NCBI RefSeq assembly: GCF_949987535.1
Contig: NC_080075.1
Location: 58,749,636 to 58,813,635, forward strand
Length of the DNA: 64,000 nt
Origin: Balaenoptera acutorostrata
Lineage: Eukaryota; Chordata; Mammalia; Artiodactyla; Balaenopteridae
Direction: 5' to 3'
Below, in pieces: positions 12,380 to 24,165 of this stretch. Numbering within the stretch: position 1 is the stretch's first letter; every line of letters begins with the position of its first letter. Below the pieces are notes generated by a model. That model searched no databases. It worked only from the letters and a program-made list of their open reading frames with translations, and was not told the DNA's origin. The position numbers and the translations under genes were made by a program.

Positions 12380-12610
12380 CTTTAACAACAATTTTTTTTC
12401 CTGTCCCTGGCAGGGGCAATAACACCAGCGGGTCTCCACGGTCAATTTAGGAAGCTTGGGAAAACACTGCTTATAATTAAAAGTCTAGAAGGGCCTCAAT
12501 TAGGGCAGTGTTTGCCCTGCCGGGCCCTTTCCCAAACCCCGCTCGGCAACATTCCTCTCCTGCCTGGAAAAAGCCTTTGATTCGCACCAAATGTTCAGCG
12601 GTCACACTGG
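12380..12610. promoter_or_regulatory. Candidate non-coding regulatory element
   Basis: Motif-dense single-copy DNA: 'caggggcaataacacc', 'ggtcaatttagg', 'gcttataattaaaag', 'ggcctcaattaggg', 'acattcctctcctg' (TEAD-like) and 'gcctttgattcgc' (TCF/LEF-like). An AT patch inside GC-rich DNA with few decayed-looking bases suggests constraint. The call is inference only. Confidence 0.22.
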
Positions 12611-13317
12611 ACCGGGCCTTGGCACTGCATCCCCTGCCAGCTGCTCAGGGCACACAGGCAGGCCTCTGCCCCAAGGCTGCTACCTGAGACCCCAGCCCAC
12701 CCCCCGCCCCCCGACTTCCTAGCCCCTCCGTCATCCCGAGCTCCTGAGGTCTGGAGGTGCAGACCCCCTGGAGATAGAGCAGCCCGGCCCACACCAGCGC
12801 CTATTCCCTACCCAGGGCAGCAGTGCTCACGCTAAGAATTAAAAGCCGGACGTCAGGCCTATCTGAGGATGAGGCAGCTGTGTCAACGTGGAGCGAGGTG
12901 GTGCTGAGGCGCAGCAAGGGACAGCCCAGTGCCTCCCCTTACTCCGCAGAGGCTGCCTGCATCTGAGCAGAAGCCGGCCTTGAGTGACAGCCACCTCAGG
13001 AAATGCAGCCAGAGGGCTCCAGACGGTTCTTCCAGGACCAGAAAATACAGGGCTTGGCGGAGAGGGTCAGGAAATAGCACAAACCACTGACCTCTTGAGT
13101 CCCTAAGGATGAAAGGCAAGGATCTAACTGGGACGGGGCCCAGGATGCCATGCCTGCCCCCTCCTTTTGGTGGAGGTGGGGCCTCCAAAGACAGAAACAC
13201 GGGGGCCCAGGGGGTTGCCTCCTCCCTGGGGAAAGGCTCAGCCCCTCAGCTGGGTGGGCGGGAAAGAGAAGTGCTGAGTCAGCTCCGGAGCAAGCCTCTT
13301 CTCCCTCCCAGGACACA

Positions 13318-13320
<3 letters not shown>
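12611..13320. other. GC-rich single-copy DNA
   Basis: No repeat or exon recognised. Overlapping frames on both strands (for example 12883-13200 minus, 106 codons at 12996-13316 minus, 112 codons from 13109 plus) have no recognisable domain, and some run into the CA repeat. Confidence 0.35.

Positions 13321-13323
<3 letters not shown>

Positions 13324-13366
<43 letters not shown>
13324..13366. repeat. (CA)n microsatellite, about 21 units
   Basis: Uninterrupted CA dinucleotide run bounded by 'tct' on the left and 'tctgagg' on the right. Confidence 0.97.
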
Positions 13367-13370
<4 letters not shown>

Positions 13371-13659
13371 AGGCCACAAGTGGGCCCTTGGTGTCCCAGA
13401 TCACAGCCACCCACACAAACTCACATTTCTGCACAGGCTCATACTGACACCCATTCACAATCACAGGCACGGCAAGAGTCGGACACACAGCCACCGTAAC
13501 AAAGGCTGGCAGGCCCCGGGCAGGACCAGGCTGCCTTCTGAGGTCCCTGAGTCCTTGGCAGCCCCCAGCACCTCTTGCGAGAGCAGAGGAATCATTGTGC
13601 AGGCAGATGGTCTGTGATGCAACTCCAAGGTCAGGTCCTCAACCCACTGGCCACGCCCT

Positions 13660-13684
13660 GGGGGGTGGGGGGTGGGGGGGCGGG
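13660..13684 (+). other. G-quadruplex-type motif
   Basis: Four G runs of at least three bases separated by single T, T and C bases. Single-base loops favour a stable parallel quadruplex. It lies between two CA microsatellites. Confidence 0.7.
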
Positions 13685-13990
13685 AGAGTTTGGGGAAATC
13701 TTGAAGAGGGCAGCCTAGGTGTCCGCCCCAGATCTGCTGATGCCCCAGAGGGAGGGCCTGGCCCCAGCGACAGGGAATGGCAGGGGAAGGGTTACTGGCT
13801 AACCAGAAAAAACAATTACTAACGGGAAAGGCAGCACATTCCAGCCCTGCTTAGCAGGGCCGCCAGGGCCGTGGGTGGTTCTTGGATTATGCATTTCCTT
13901 GAAAACAAAAAGGAAAGTTCAGGGCAGTTCAGCTGTGCCCTGAATCTCACTCTGGGGCCTTTGTCTCCAGCCCCCTCATAGCCCGCGTGA

Positions 13991-14845
<855 letters not shown>

Positions 14846-14849
14846 CGGC

Positions 14850-15135
14850 TCTCTGAGTGGCATCTTTGAGGTCTTAGCTTAAACACTGTCGCTCTGAGAA
14901 GGCCTGTCTGACCACCTGTCTGAAGAAGTCTGCTCCGCGTTGCCTCTTGTTCCCTTCCCCTTGGGAGCATGCTGATTTTGTATGTGTTTATCTGAGGTCT
15001 GTCTTCCTGGCCAGACTCTCACCTCCTGGAGGGAAGGGCTTGCGTCCGTTTTGTTCACCACCTATATCCAAGCTCCTGGGATAGTGCCGAGCACACAGTA
15101 GGTGCTCAATAAATGTTTGTGGAATGAATAAAGAA
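14850..15135 (+). repeat. L2 LINE 3' end
   Basis: The order 'gagaaggcctgtctgaccac', 'tcacctcctggagggaaggg', 'ttgttcaccacctatatcc', 'gagcacacagtaggtgctca', 'ataaatgtttgtggaatgaa' is that of the L2 3' end. Confidence 0.8.
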
Positions 15136-15635
15136 ATGAGTGGTTACATAGCTTGGGTAGGAGGAACCAGGTCAACTTCCAGGCCCCCCCGCAGATTTAT
15201 GCCGCTCTCCTCCATCGAAATCCCTCCAGAATGACAAAGTGAGCAGGAAGCTTGGGGCCTCTCCATTCCAGCCCTGGGCTGGATCTAAAACAGCCCAGAC
15301 TTAAAAAAATAAAATCAGATTCCATAGCTGGGCTACCGTGTTGCTTCTGTTAGGCCCAGATGCCTGGCATGTAAGGGTCCTGATGGGACCTTGCCCAGAG
15401 GGAGGGCGGGGGGCACTGGCCCATGGGTTCCACCTGGACAAGCTCATTCATGTCTCTGCTCCACAGGCACTGACCAGGTGCTGAGCTGGGGTCTCACGTG
15501 TGGTGCCTGCCCTCAAGCTGCACCCAGGCTTTCCAGAAAGACAATCAAAGAACCATACTAGTGAACTGTGCTCAGACCCTGTGGAGAGTGAGAGGATCTG
15601 GGGGCCACAGCTCTACTGCGGACGTCAGGGACAAG
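15136..15635. other. Single-copy DNA, nothing recognised
   Basis: No repeat or exon recognised. A short A/T-rich patch lies at 15301-15320. Confidence 0.35.
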
Positions 15636-15639
15636 GAGG

Positions 15640-16330
15640 TCGGGCGTGGGCTGAGAGAGGGGCTGACCGGCATGGGCGTGCCAGGGAGCAGCATGTGCCA
15701 AGGCACAGAGGGAAGAGAGCGCCGACGTGGGCCTGGGTCACACCGGGAGTTCACTGGGCCTGCCTCAGAAAGTTCAGGGAGGGGAGATGCCGGAGAAGGG
15801 GCTGGAGGAGGGATGGACCAGGTCACTGGGGGGCAAGGTCACTGGGGGGCAAGCCCTGGCTCCTCAGGCGGACCCGAGGAGCCAGGGCCTTATTGGGTAG
15901 GCAGTGGGGAGCCCGCCAGGGCTTTTAAAAGGGAAAGGGAAAAGACATAGGCAGCTTTGCATTTTAGAAAGCTCAAACTACCAGAAATTTGCAAAAGCCC
16001 TGGTGGGAGGTAAGCGTGGACAAGTTGGGAGCCTGTGGCTGTCACCCAGGCGAGCACTGATGGCTGGGACTTGGGGCTGCAGGGTTAGAGGTGAAAGGGC
16101 AGATGTGAGAGGCATTTAGGAAGGAGTGGGAGAGCCTTGCGACGAACTGACATGAGGGAACGAGGGCAAGGGTGCTGTCGAGGATGACCCCAGGGTTCTG
16201 GTCTGCTCCTCTGAGTGCAGGTGGGCAGGCAGGAATCCAGGGGGAAAGGATGATGTATCAGCCTTAGCCATGTATCTGGGGGCTGTTAGGGATGTGGGTC
16301 TGGACGGGAAGGTGCTGGCCTGGAGCTCTG
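15640..16330 (+). repeat. Ancient mammal-wide repeat, diverged
   Basis: 'gggagcagcatgtgccaagg', 'gcagctttgcattttagaaa', 'gaggatgaccccagggttct' and 'gatgtgggtctggacgggaa' occur in the same order as in the old repeat at 1690-2600, so I treat them as one family. Divergence is high and the edges are uncertain. Confidence 0.4.
15821..15888. repeat. Short tandem duplication followed by a perfect hairpin
   Basis: 'ggtcactggggggcaa' occurs twice in tandem (15821-15836 and 15838-15853). It abuts a 13-bp perfect inverted repeat, 15853-15865 and 15876-15888, with a 10-base loop. Confidence 0.85.
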
Positions 16331-18235
16331 GAATTGTCTAAACCCAGACCTGGGTGTTGCCCAAGGAGAGGACCAGGCAGGAAGATTGAGCTGAGGGACA
16401 GAGGAGGGCTAAAGGCAGAGCTGTCCCTCCCTCTCAGCCAAATCAAATCCTAGCATCCTCTGAGATCCACTTCATGTCCTCCCACCCCATCCTATGTGTG
16501 GGACACAGCATGTGGCAAAGACAGGAGGGAGGAAAGGAACTTGCACCAAGCCTGAGGAGCGGGATTAGGATGGGTGGAGGGCCTTGGATGGGGGAGCAAA
16601 GGTGCAGAGGTAGGATAAGGGGCCATGTTCCAGAACTGTAGGGGTCTCCCCAGCCCGGGCCTGGCCAAGGCTCCTGGGAGCCAGATGCTTAGAATGACCT
16701 CCCTTTGTTGGGGGGACAGACCCCAGCCCACTCAGATGCAGTGGCCAGATGCTATGGGGGGCAGCCCTTCCTCGGGGGGCTGTTAGCCCAAGGCCTGCTG
16801 GGTCCAAGCCAGGGAGCTGGATCTCTGGTCTCTTGTTTCTCTCCACGTGGAGTCTCCAGGAGCCGGGCACAGAGGAGACAGGGAGAAGTACGTGTCCGGA
16901 AACAGGGACCTTGAGCTGAGCATCGTTTCCCACTCCTTGTCCTTTCTGTGGTGTCGAAGAGAGGATTTTACTTCTTCGCATTCTACAGGCTGCACCCTAG
17001 CTTGTCCCAGCCAAGGGGGCCGTGGTCCTCAGGGATCTGTCACCAGCCCTCAGCTTCTCTCCCTGAGTCACTCCAGAGAGGTCAGGCGAGGCCTAGGACC
17101 CCAGCTGGCTCCCCACTCCCTCTCTCCTCCCAGACCCCAGTGCAATCCCACCTTTTATCTGGTCTCCCCCTCTTCAGCCAGGCACTCCCGGAAGAAGGCC
17201 CTGAGCACAGGGCTGTGAAGAATCCACATGGCAGCTGACACGGCCAGCTCACCTCCCTTGGCTCTCCTCACGATGCCGCTGTTGCCAGTGGCCGGCTGCT
17301 AGCGGTCCACCCGGTCCCACAGGCCTGTGCCCAGCCAACCTCAGATGCCAGCAGATGGCCCATCCTCTTTGGTACCCTTGCCCATCCCCATCCATCTCTC
17401 CCTGATTTCTCTTTCTGATATTCCTTCCCCCTCCCCGCTCCTCAGCCTGTGCGTATATGGGGCGGGGGGAGTGTCCCGAGCCTCGATTCTGGCCAGTGAG
17501 ACCTGCCCATCGAGGTGGAAATCATTGCAGTAATTAACAAGCCTCCCGGGCGGCGCTGGTGGGGGTGGAGAGGCGAGGAGACAACTAGGGCTGCTGAATC
17601 GTCTGGTGAGCCCCCTGCCTCCCACCCCTGACAAAGGCCAGTGCTCCCCAAGCCATGCTTGGGGCCAGAACAGAGAATGAGCGCCTTGTCCTTTGGAGGT
17701 GTCACAAGGCCTGGGATCCAGCGCATCCCTTGGGGCAAGAGAAATGGAGGCTCAGGGCGTCCAGTGGGGAGCGCCAACTCCCAGGCCAGAAATGGGTTTA
17801 GCCAGGGAGGTGGGCGCTCCAGAGATGCCCCTAGGGGCCTGCTGAGTCACCACCATCCCTTTCAAGGCACTGGTCTCCCACCCAAGATCCTCCCTTGGAC
17901 AGCTGGGTGGGGGGGCCTGAAAGGGCCTAAACCACACAGTCTGAAGGAGCTGGAGATGGGAAACCAGCTGGCCCCCATCCTGCTTCCTCTGGAGCCACTC
18001 TGTCCTCAGCCCAGGCCTCCAGGTGTGGCCTGTCTCCCCCTTCTTAAGGCTCTAGCAACAGATTTCAAAAGTGGGAGCTCCCCGCTCCCAACTCAACTGC
18101 CCCCTCCCAGCGGTGGAATTAAGTACAGGAGAGTCATCTTCAAAACCTCTTCGTCACCATGAGGCTGGCACCAAGGTCGCGTGGGCTCTGCCACCCACCA
18201 CCCCAAGCAGGACTTTGGGCTGGGCCAGGAGAAAG
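16331..18235. other. GC-rich single-copy DNA without a recognisable gene
   Basis: Frames up to 173 codons (17641-18162, plus) and 138 codons (16565-16981, minus) show no domain or family pattern. 'cattgcagtaattaacaagc' near 17522-17543 is a small AT patch. No repeat recognised. Confidence 0.4.
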
Positions 18236-18239
18236 GGGA

Positions 18240-18302
18240 GGGGGCAGTAAATATTTATTGCTTTCGATCGAGATAAGCTAAAGTGATGTGTGTGACAGCT
18301 TT
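18240..18302. promoter_or_regulatory. Candidate regulatory motif cluster
   Basis: 'gtaaatatttattg' (forkhead type), 'cgatcgagataagc' (GATA type) and 'tgtgtgacagct' (MEIS/TGIF type) lie within 60 bases, with no repeat signature. Inference from motifs only. Confidence 0.22.
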
Positions 18303-18304
18303 TC

Positions 18305-18535
18305 CTCTGGCTCTGCTGGTGTGCCGTGGGGTCTTCCTGCTTTGGGCCTCAGTTTCCTTCTCTGTAAAATGAGGATTTGGGGTGAGATCTGTGGTTTTCA
18401 AACTCTGCTCTCAGAGCCCAAGCATTCTATAGGAAAGAATCAGGGCTAGAGCAACTCTGGTCTTATCAGTTGCGGACTGGGCTTCACCCCTAAGATTTCA
18501 TGTGCAGAATGAGTTCACAGCTGAGAAACGTTTGA
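18305..18535 (+). repeat. MIR core followed by a MER-like relic
   Basis: 'gggcctcagtttccttctct' plus 'gtaaaatgaggatttggggt' is a MIR core (about 18305-18385). 'gtggttttcaaactctgctc' through 'gctgagaaacgtttgatcac' looks like a decayed MER element (18391-18535). Confidence 0.5.
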
Positions 18536-19465
18536 TCACCTCTGGGCCAGGTGATACCTGTTTCTGTCCCAGCTTGAAGCTTCCAGGGACTGGCAGCACC
18601 ACATCCACTGCAGGAGGGCCTGGGCTGCCTGGGGAGAGAGGAAGGACCCCAGAAGGATGAACCAAAGGGACTTACTCCTCAAACCTTAGGTTGGGTACAG
18701 TACTGGACACATAAATACATATATATGTCCAGGACACAGAGGGACGAGGCTGGCTCGGGAGGGTCAGGGCAGACCCAGAGGACAATGTGTACCCATGTTC
18801 ACTCATACATACTTATGTGAACACACACGCATACACACAGTTGACCCCTGCAGCCCTGCCTCCACGGCAAGGCTCCAGCTGGAGGAATTTCCTTCTGTCT
18901 CCCTCTGAGCCCCGCCCCACTCCCACTTACCTCCTCTTTGGACTCTTCAAGCTGACCTGGCTGAGCTCTGTCTGGAGATGAGGAAAATGTCTCTATCTGT
19001 TTTTCAAATATTTGGGGCTTGCTAAAGACCCACACATTTTTTTTTTTAAAGTGTGTATAATTTGAGGGCAATCTGATCCATATGTTTCTGATTCTCTTGC
19101 ACTTAAATCATCAAAATATTGATTTTTAAGAGCCATTTGATGTCTAAGGAACCTTTTTAATAAGCTTTTAAAACTCTTTAAACCCAGAGACTGGAGCCGG
19201 TGCCAGGGCCCGGGCTGGCTGCTGGCTGGTCGCAGCCCCTCCCCTGGGCTGTGATTACTTGGAGCCGAGTCTCACGCCCCCGCTGCAGGCCTCACCTCTG
19301 CCTGGACTCCCTGCCTCCCACAGAACTAGCCAGGGCTTCCAGCTCCAGCTTCTTGCTATCCTGACAGAGGGGCTCGCCCCCCTTTCTTTTCACAGACCTC
19401 ACTCATATTTCCTCAAAGCACCATTAAGACACAAACTAAGAGGAGCAAATAGGATTTTTAATTTT
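18536..19465. other. Single-copy DNA
   Basis: No exon recognised. An AT-rich patch at about 19085-19185 ('aaaatattgatttttaagag', 'ttttaataagcttttaaaac') could be regulatory or chance. Confidence 0.35.
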
Positions 19466-19469
19466 TAAA

Positions 19470-20015
19470 GCCTGCATAATATTTTGCTGTAGAACTATGC
19501 TACAATTTATTTAACCAATCCCTATTGAAGAACATTTAGGTCATTTCCAGTTGTACACCTTACTGCACATTTCTGATTATTTCCTTTGGATACGTTTCTA
19601 GAAGTGAAAACTCTGGGTCAAAGAGTATGCACGGGGCTTCCCTGGTGGCGCAGTGGTTGAGAATCCGCCTGCCAATGCAGCAGACACGGGTTTGAGCCCT
19701 GGTCTGGGAAGATCCCACATGCCGCGGAGCAACTGGGCCCGTGAGCCACAACTACTGAGCCTGCGCCTGCGCGCCTGGAGCCTGTGCTCCGCAACAAGAG
19801 AGGCCGTGGATAGTGAGAGGCCCGCGCACCGCGATGAAGAGTGGCCCCCGCTCGCCGCAACTAGAGAAAGCCCTCGCACAGAAACGAAGACCCAACACAG
19901 CCATAAATAAATAAATTAATTAATTAATTAATTAATTTAAAAAAAAAAAAGAGTATGCACGCCCTTAATGCTCTTTCCGCACATGTTGCCCCATCATTTT
20001 TCCGAAAGATCACAC
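19470..20015 (-). repeat. Old antisense L1 relic split by a SINE
   Basis: 'tatttaaccaatccctattg', 'gaacatttaggtcatttcca' and 'tctgggtcaaagagtatgca' are the antisense of an old L1 ORF2/3' region. The piece continues after the SINE ('gcccttaatgctctttccgc'). Confidence 0.5.
19634..19948 (+). mobile_element. CHR-type SINE
   Basis: Head 'gggcttccctggtggcgcag', B-box-like 'gggtttgagccctgg', 'gatcccacatgccgcgg' body, then TAAT-rich and A-rich tail. Target-site duplication 'aagagtatgcacg' at 19621-19633 and 19949-19961. It contains a local 'gcgcctgcgcgcc' expansion. Confidence 0.95.
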
Positions 20016-20130
20016 CCATTTATGCTTCCACAGGTCTCCCCTCCTGTGCTCTTGAGAGGAACGCTCATTTTTATTCAAACAATGCTGTCCCATTTGAACA
20101 CGGAGAAGCTCTCTCACACAGCACAGGCCC

Positions 20131-20360
20131 AAGGAGGCTCTAAAACCAGAAAGCCTGCGTTTGAATTCCAGTTCTGCTATTTACTAATTGGAAAAGTTAC
20201 TTATTCTGTCTGTGCCCGTTTTCCCAACTATAATTTGGGGATACTAATGGCACCACCACATATGTTTATCATGGGGATTAAATGAAATAATGTATATAAA
20301 CTTAAATAACTTAGTGTCTGATGCATAGTTGGTGGTGAATAAATGATGGCTAATATTATT
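20131..20360 (+). repeat. MIR SINE relic, nearly full length
   Basis: 'gaattccagttctgctattt', 'actaattggaaaagttactt', 'aactataatttggggatact' and 'ggggattaaatgaaataatg' occur in MIR order. Confidence 0.8.
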
Positions 20361-20411
20361 ACTATACCTTAGCTATTCCTTCAACCCAGAATGCCCTTCT
20401 CTTTCTCACCT

Positions 20412-21104
20412 GTATTTTTTTTTGAATTTTATTTTATTTATTTTTTTATACAGCAGGTTCTTATTAGTTATCTATTCTATACATATTAGTGTACATATGG
20501 CAATCCCAATCTCCCAATTCATCACACCACCCCACTACTTTCCCCCCTGGGTGTCCATACATTTGTTCTCTACATCTGTGTCTCTATTTCTGCCCTGCAA
20601 ACCGGTTCATCTGTACCATTTTTCTAGGTTCCACATATATGCGTTAATATGCGATATTTGTTTTTCTCTTTCTGACTTACTTCACTCTGTATGACAGTCT
20701 CTAGATCCATCCACGTCTCTACAAATGACCAAATATCGTTCCTTTTTATGGCTGAGTAATATTCCATTGTATATATGTACCACATCTTCCTTATCCATTT
20801 GTCTGTTGATGGGCATTTAGGTTGCTTCCATGACCTGGCTATTGTAAATAGTGCTGCAATGAACATTGGGGTGCATGTGTCTTTTTGAATTACGGTTTTC
20901 TCTGGGTTTATGCCCAGTAGTGGGATTGCTGGGTCGTATGGTAGTTCTATTTTTAGTTTTTTAAGGAAACTCCATACTGTTCTCCATAGTGGCTGTATCA
21001 CTTTACATTCCCACCAACAGTGCAAGAGGGTTCCCTTTTCTCCACACCCTCTCCAGCATTTGTTGTTTGTAGATTTTCTGATGATGCCCATTCTAACTGG
21101 TGTG
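20412..21104 (-). mobile_element. 5'-truncated L1 with target-site duplication
   Basis: The 3' end and A-rich tail are at the left and the truncated 5' end at 21104. A perfect 12-bp duplication 'tctttctcacct' lies at 20400-20411 and 21105-21116. It holds the ORF2 3' end and a short 3' UTR. About 690 bases of a roughly 6-kb element survive, so it cannot move. Confidence 0.93.
20624..21104 (-). pseudogene. L1 ORF2 C-terminal fragment (partial)
   Basis: About 160 codons of continuous minus-strand frame encode the carboxyl end of L1 ORF2. The landmarks are a C-x-x-x-C / C-W-W-C-type cysteine cluster ('[10 protein letters not shown]', 'LLHCWWEC'), then '[12 protein letters not shown]' and 'YYSAIKRN', then a stop. 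The endonuclease and reverse transcriptase parts are missing through 5' truncation. The frame running upstream of 21104 is flanking DNA. Confidence 0.93.
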
Positions 21105-21116
21105 TCTTTCTCACCT

Positions 21117-21440
21117 TTTTGATGCCCCTTTTTCCCCCACTCACCGTTTTGATTCACTCACTACCCGGGTCATTACTTATCTCTACAGTTAGCTAAGTTC
21201 CATTTCAATTCAAATCAATTCAATTCCATCCCAAGAATTCTGGCATTGTGCAAGCCAGGGCCTGGGGAGCTGGGCAGACACATAAAATAGACCATCTCTG
21301 AGGTACAGGCAAAGATGTGCTCTTTGAGATTTAGAGTGGCCCCCACCGCAGCACACTCCATTCCTCATGCTTTGATCTCCTATAACACTTTGTGTCCATA
21401 AGGTCATTATGGAAGAGACTATGTACCGCTCTCCATCACA
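21117..21440. other. Single-copy DNA
   Basis: No repeat or exon recognised. A short 'caattcaaatcaattcaatt' sits near 21206-21226. Confidence 0.35.
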
Positions 21441-21545
21441 ACTTAACTGTGTGTGTGTTTGCATGTGCATGCATGTTCTAGTACACACGTGTTTGCATGT
21501 GTGTGCTTCTGTGGGCACGTGTGTGGGTGTGCATGCTTGTGTGTG
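21441..21545. repeat. Imperfect TG/GCATG alternating tract
   Basis: Mixed 'gtgtgtgtttgcatgtgcatg' type sequence over about 100 bases, purine-pyrimidine alternating but not a clean microsatellite. Confidence 0.7.
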
Positions 21546-21653
21546 CTTAGAGTTTAAGTTTCTGAGGTGCAAAGATAACATGGTGAGTTTCCTCTGACTT
21601 TTCCACAGATCTTACCCAAGGCAAGGCACAAAGCAGCTATTCAAGAAACACAC

Positions 21654-21706
21654 GAATGAATGAATGAATGAACAAACGAACTAACGAACTAACGAAGGAA
21701 CGAACC
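21654..21706. repeat. GAAT/GAAC tetranucleotide tract
   Basis: 'gaatgaatgaatgaatgaac' drifts to GAAC/TAAC units and then GAAG/GAAC, a degenerating tetranucleotide repeat. Confidence 0.8.
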
Positions 21707-22985
21707 ATAAACCCTAAGCTGGCGCTCAGGCTGAGGATCTGGGAAGAGGGTTCCATTGAGAGTCAGGAGTTCTGCATTTGAAACGCGACAGGTCCTGTGT
21801 GACATGGGCAGGACTTGCCTCTCCTGTTCCTCCGTGTTCATCCCTGACAATTGCAGGGATTGGATTAGATGGTTCTTCCCAGTTCTGAGGACACTCTGAA
21901 GCCTCCATTCCCCAACAGGCTCTGTTCCCAACTGCCAGCCGCACTCAGTCCCTCAAGACGCAGACTTCATCAGACCCATGAAGGCCCCAGTCCAGCTTGG
22001 GGAGGGCCTCCTGCTCCCCTGCCTCATGGGGCTCAAGGATATTTTGTCTAAATTCTCCAGGAACAGAGAAAAAGCACAGAGGCTTTTGCTAAAACCCAAT
22101 GAGCAGGTCTCTCTGAGGACAGGGATTAAGTCTGTCTCTGCTGATCTCCCCTCTAGTCGACTCCCCTGTCTGGGAAGCAGCTTCGGATTCTCTGGGGTTT
22201 ATCCTCCCTCATATGGTTCCACTCCCCTTGTGTTACCCTTGTGCCATTTTCAGCCATCCCTTTGGAGCACCTCTGCAAAGAATAGATCCCCAAAGAACAA
22301 AGCAAATTTTGGTCCAGGCTGGTTCGAAATGAAGTCCCTCTTCCTTCAATAATTGCAGTTTGGGAAAGAAACGAGACCCTCCTGACTCCCTGGCCTGGGG
22401 TAACTCTGCCAGACCTCTCACCAGACCTAAAAGACCATCTCTACTGGCGAGGAAGGGGACAGTCTCAAGGGGCCCAGCTTCCCTTCATCCCACACCAGGA
22501 CATTTCAGGCTCTGACGGAGCTGCTGGTGATGGGCTGGTGGGTTGACTCTTACAGGATTATCTGGATTTGGAAGGGTCTCTCAGGGGCCAGCAAGTCTGG
22601 GAGGATCGAGCCTAACTCCGCACAGAAGAGGTAGGCAGGGGGGGTCTCTATCTCTGAGTGACCCCTTCTGTCTCAGAGCTGCCTCTGCTCAGGGAAAGAG
22701 GCCTGATGCCTCTCAAGGGTCTTACTCCCCACCCCCCACCCTTACCTCCCAGATATCACTTTTGGGCTATAAGGTGCTACTTCTGTTGACAACACAACAA
22801 CAGGAATGTGAGCTTTATGTAAAGAGTGGAGGATGCTTTTGAATAATTTATGTGATTTTTTAATCCAAGTTTTAAAAATCCTAATGTTCCAAAAAAGAGG
22901 AAACACTGATGCTTCAATATTCAAACTGAACAATCTTTTACTTAAAAAAAATAAAGCCTTGGAGTTCATAACCAATTGGCAGTCT
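21707..22985. other. Mostly single-copy DNA
   Basis: No exon recognised. An AT-rich motif patch at about 22845-22960 ('gaataatttatgtgattttt', 'caatattcaaactgaacaat') has no repeat signature. Confidence 0.35.
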
Positions 22986-23001
22986 CTCAGAAAGCCCCTT
23001 T

Positions 23002-23120
23002 AAAAAAAATTTTTTTTGGCCGCGCAGCATGCGGGATCTTAGTTCCCCGATCAGGGATTGAACCCGGGCCCACGGCAGTGGAAGCGCCAAGTCCTAACCA
23101 CTGGACCGACAGGGAATTCC
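23002..23120 (-). mobile_element. Short CHR-type SINE, minus strand
   Basis: Head at the right ('ccactggaccgacagggaat'), B-box complement 'ttgaacccgggccc', and 'gatcttagttcccc', typical of the shorter CHR subfamily. Duplication 'cagaaagccccttt' at 22988-23001 and 23121-23134 with one mismatch. Confidence 0.88.
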
Positions 23121-23196
23121 CAGAAAGCCCATTTTTAATGACCTTGATTCTGACTCACCTTACTTAGAATATATGACTTTTATGCCCCTCTTTTGT

Positions 23197-23198
<2 letters not shown>

Positions 23199-23228
<30 letters not shown>
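23199..23228. repeat. (AC)15 microsatellite
   Basis: Uninterrupted AC run, followed by 'gtgtgcgc'. Confidence 0.95.
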
Positions 23229-23231
<3 letters not shown>

Positions 23232-23237
23232 TGCGCA

Positions 23238-23380
23238 ACACACTTGCTCTGTGATCCTGGGCAAGTTTCTCAATATCTCTGGGTCTCAGTTTACTAATTT
23301 ATAAAATAAACATAATTTACATAATAAAAGATTGGATAACTATGTCCAAGTTCCCTACCAACTCTTGAATTCTGTGACAT
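23238..23380 (+). repeat. MIR SINE relic
   Basis: 'gctctgtgatcctgggcaag', 'tctctgggtctcagtttact' and 'aaaagattggataactatgt' in MIR order. Confidence 0.75.
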
Positions 23381-23519
23381 CAAGGGAATTCTGAGCATGC
23401 AAACTTACTGCAGCAGCTGTATAGCAAGCAAACTATTTTGCCCTGGATAATCCTTAGGGCATCCCTCCAGCCGTGGGCTATGGATGGGGCAGAGCTGGCT
23501 GAACTAGTGAGGGAGACAA

Positions 23520-23668
23520 AATACTGCTCATGCTTTCAAGAAACACCTCTGTGAGCTACCCGAGGGCAACACCACATCTGCCTTGCTCACTGCTGAACTG
23601 CTGTCACCTAGCACAGGCTCCTGTACATAACAGCTACCCAAAACACTCGTTGAATAAACAAGGGAATT
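23520..23668 (+). repeat. L2 LINE 3' end
   Basis: 'gagctacccgagggcaacac', 'cttgctcactgctgaactgc', 'cacctagcacaggctcctgt' and 'ctcgttgaataaacaaggga' match the L2 3' end order. Confidence 0.7.
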
Positions 23669-23859
23669 AACTAACTAATTAATTAAGGCATGCATGCTGT
23701 GTCTCTTCCAGGATTCAAATAACTCTTTTCCCCAAAATGCAAAAGTTTTTGTCACTAGAACACCTAACATGAATTTTTTTCAGAGGATTCTAGACCAGAT
23801 ATTGGTAAGTGTGTAAGATATTAAAACAGATCCAAAATAATTCCTATGAAAAGCCTCCT

Positions 23860-24165
23860 CCCCCAAATGTAACCTGTGATGATACAAGCAAACTGAGTTT
23901 TATTGACCCACTGCACCCAGGTAGAATGTTGCAGAGAGCATCCTGAAACGATGTCTCGTTAGGAGAAGTGAGGCCATGGTTTTCATTTTTCTAGTAGAAG
24001 GTGGATATCAGAAGTGGAACCAGTATTTGGACTGATTATTTTCTTAAGGCAAAGGTCGGTTCAAGTGAGGTGAGGTGATGAGTGAAGAACAAAGTGTTAC
24101 AGAAATCCAGACATGCTGTGGTGATAATTGCATAATTGATGAGAGAGGGGTACTGGTTCTTATCC
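23860..24165 (-). repeat. LTR-like block, putative 3' LTR
   Basis: Shares ordered pieces with 27690-28005: 'ttttattgac' near the start (AATAAA on the minus strand), 'tctcgttaggagaagtgagg', 'ttttcttaaggcaaaggtc', 'gcataattgatgagag' and 'actggttcttatcc'. Identity is patchy, with several indels. Confidence 0.5.

Noticed and set aside
17641..18162. 173-codon plus-strand frame
   Set aside because: Pro/Gly/Ser-rich, no domain, in GC-rich DNA where long frames arise by chance. No splice or promoter context.
20624..21157. 177-codon minus-strand frame as a host gene
   Set aside because: It is the L1 ORF2 carboxyl end; the part beyond 21104 is flanking sequence outside the target-site duplication.
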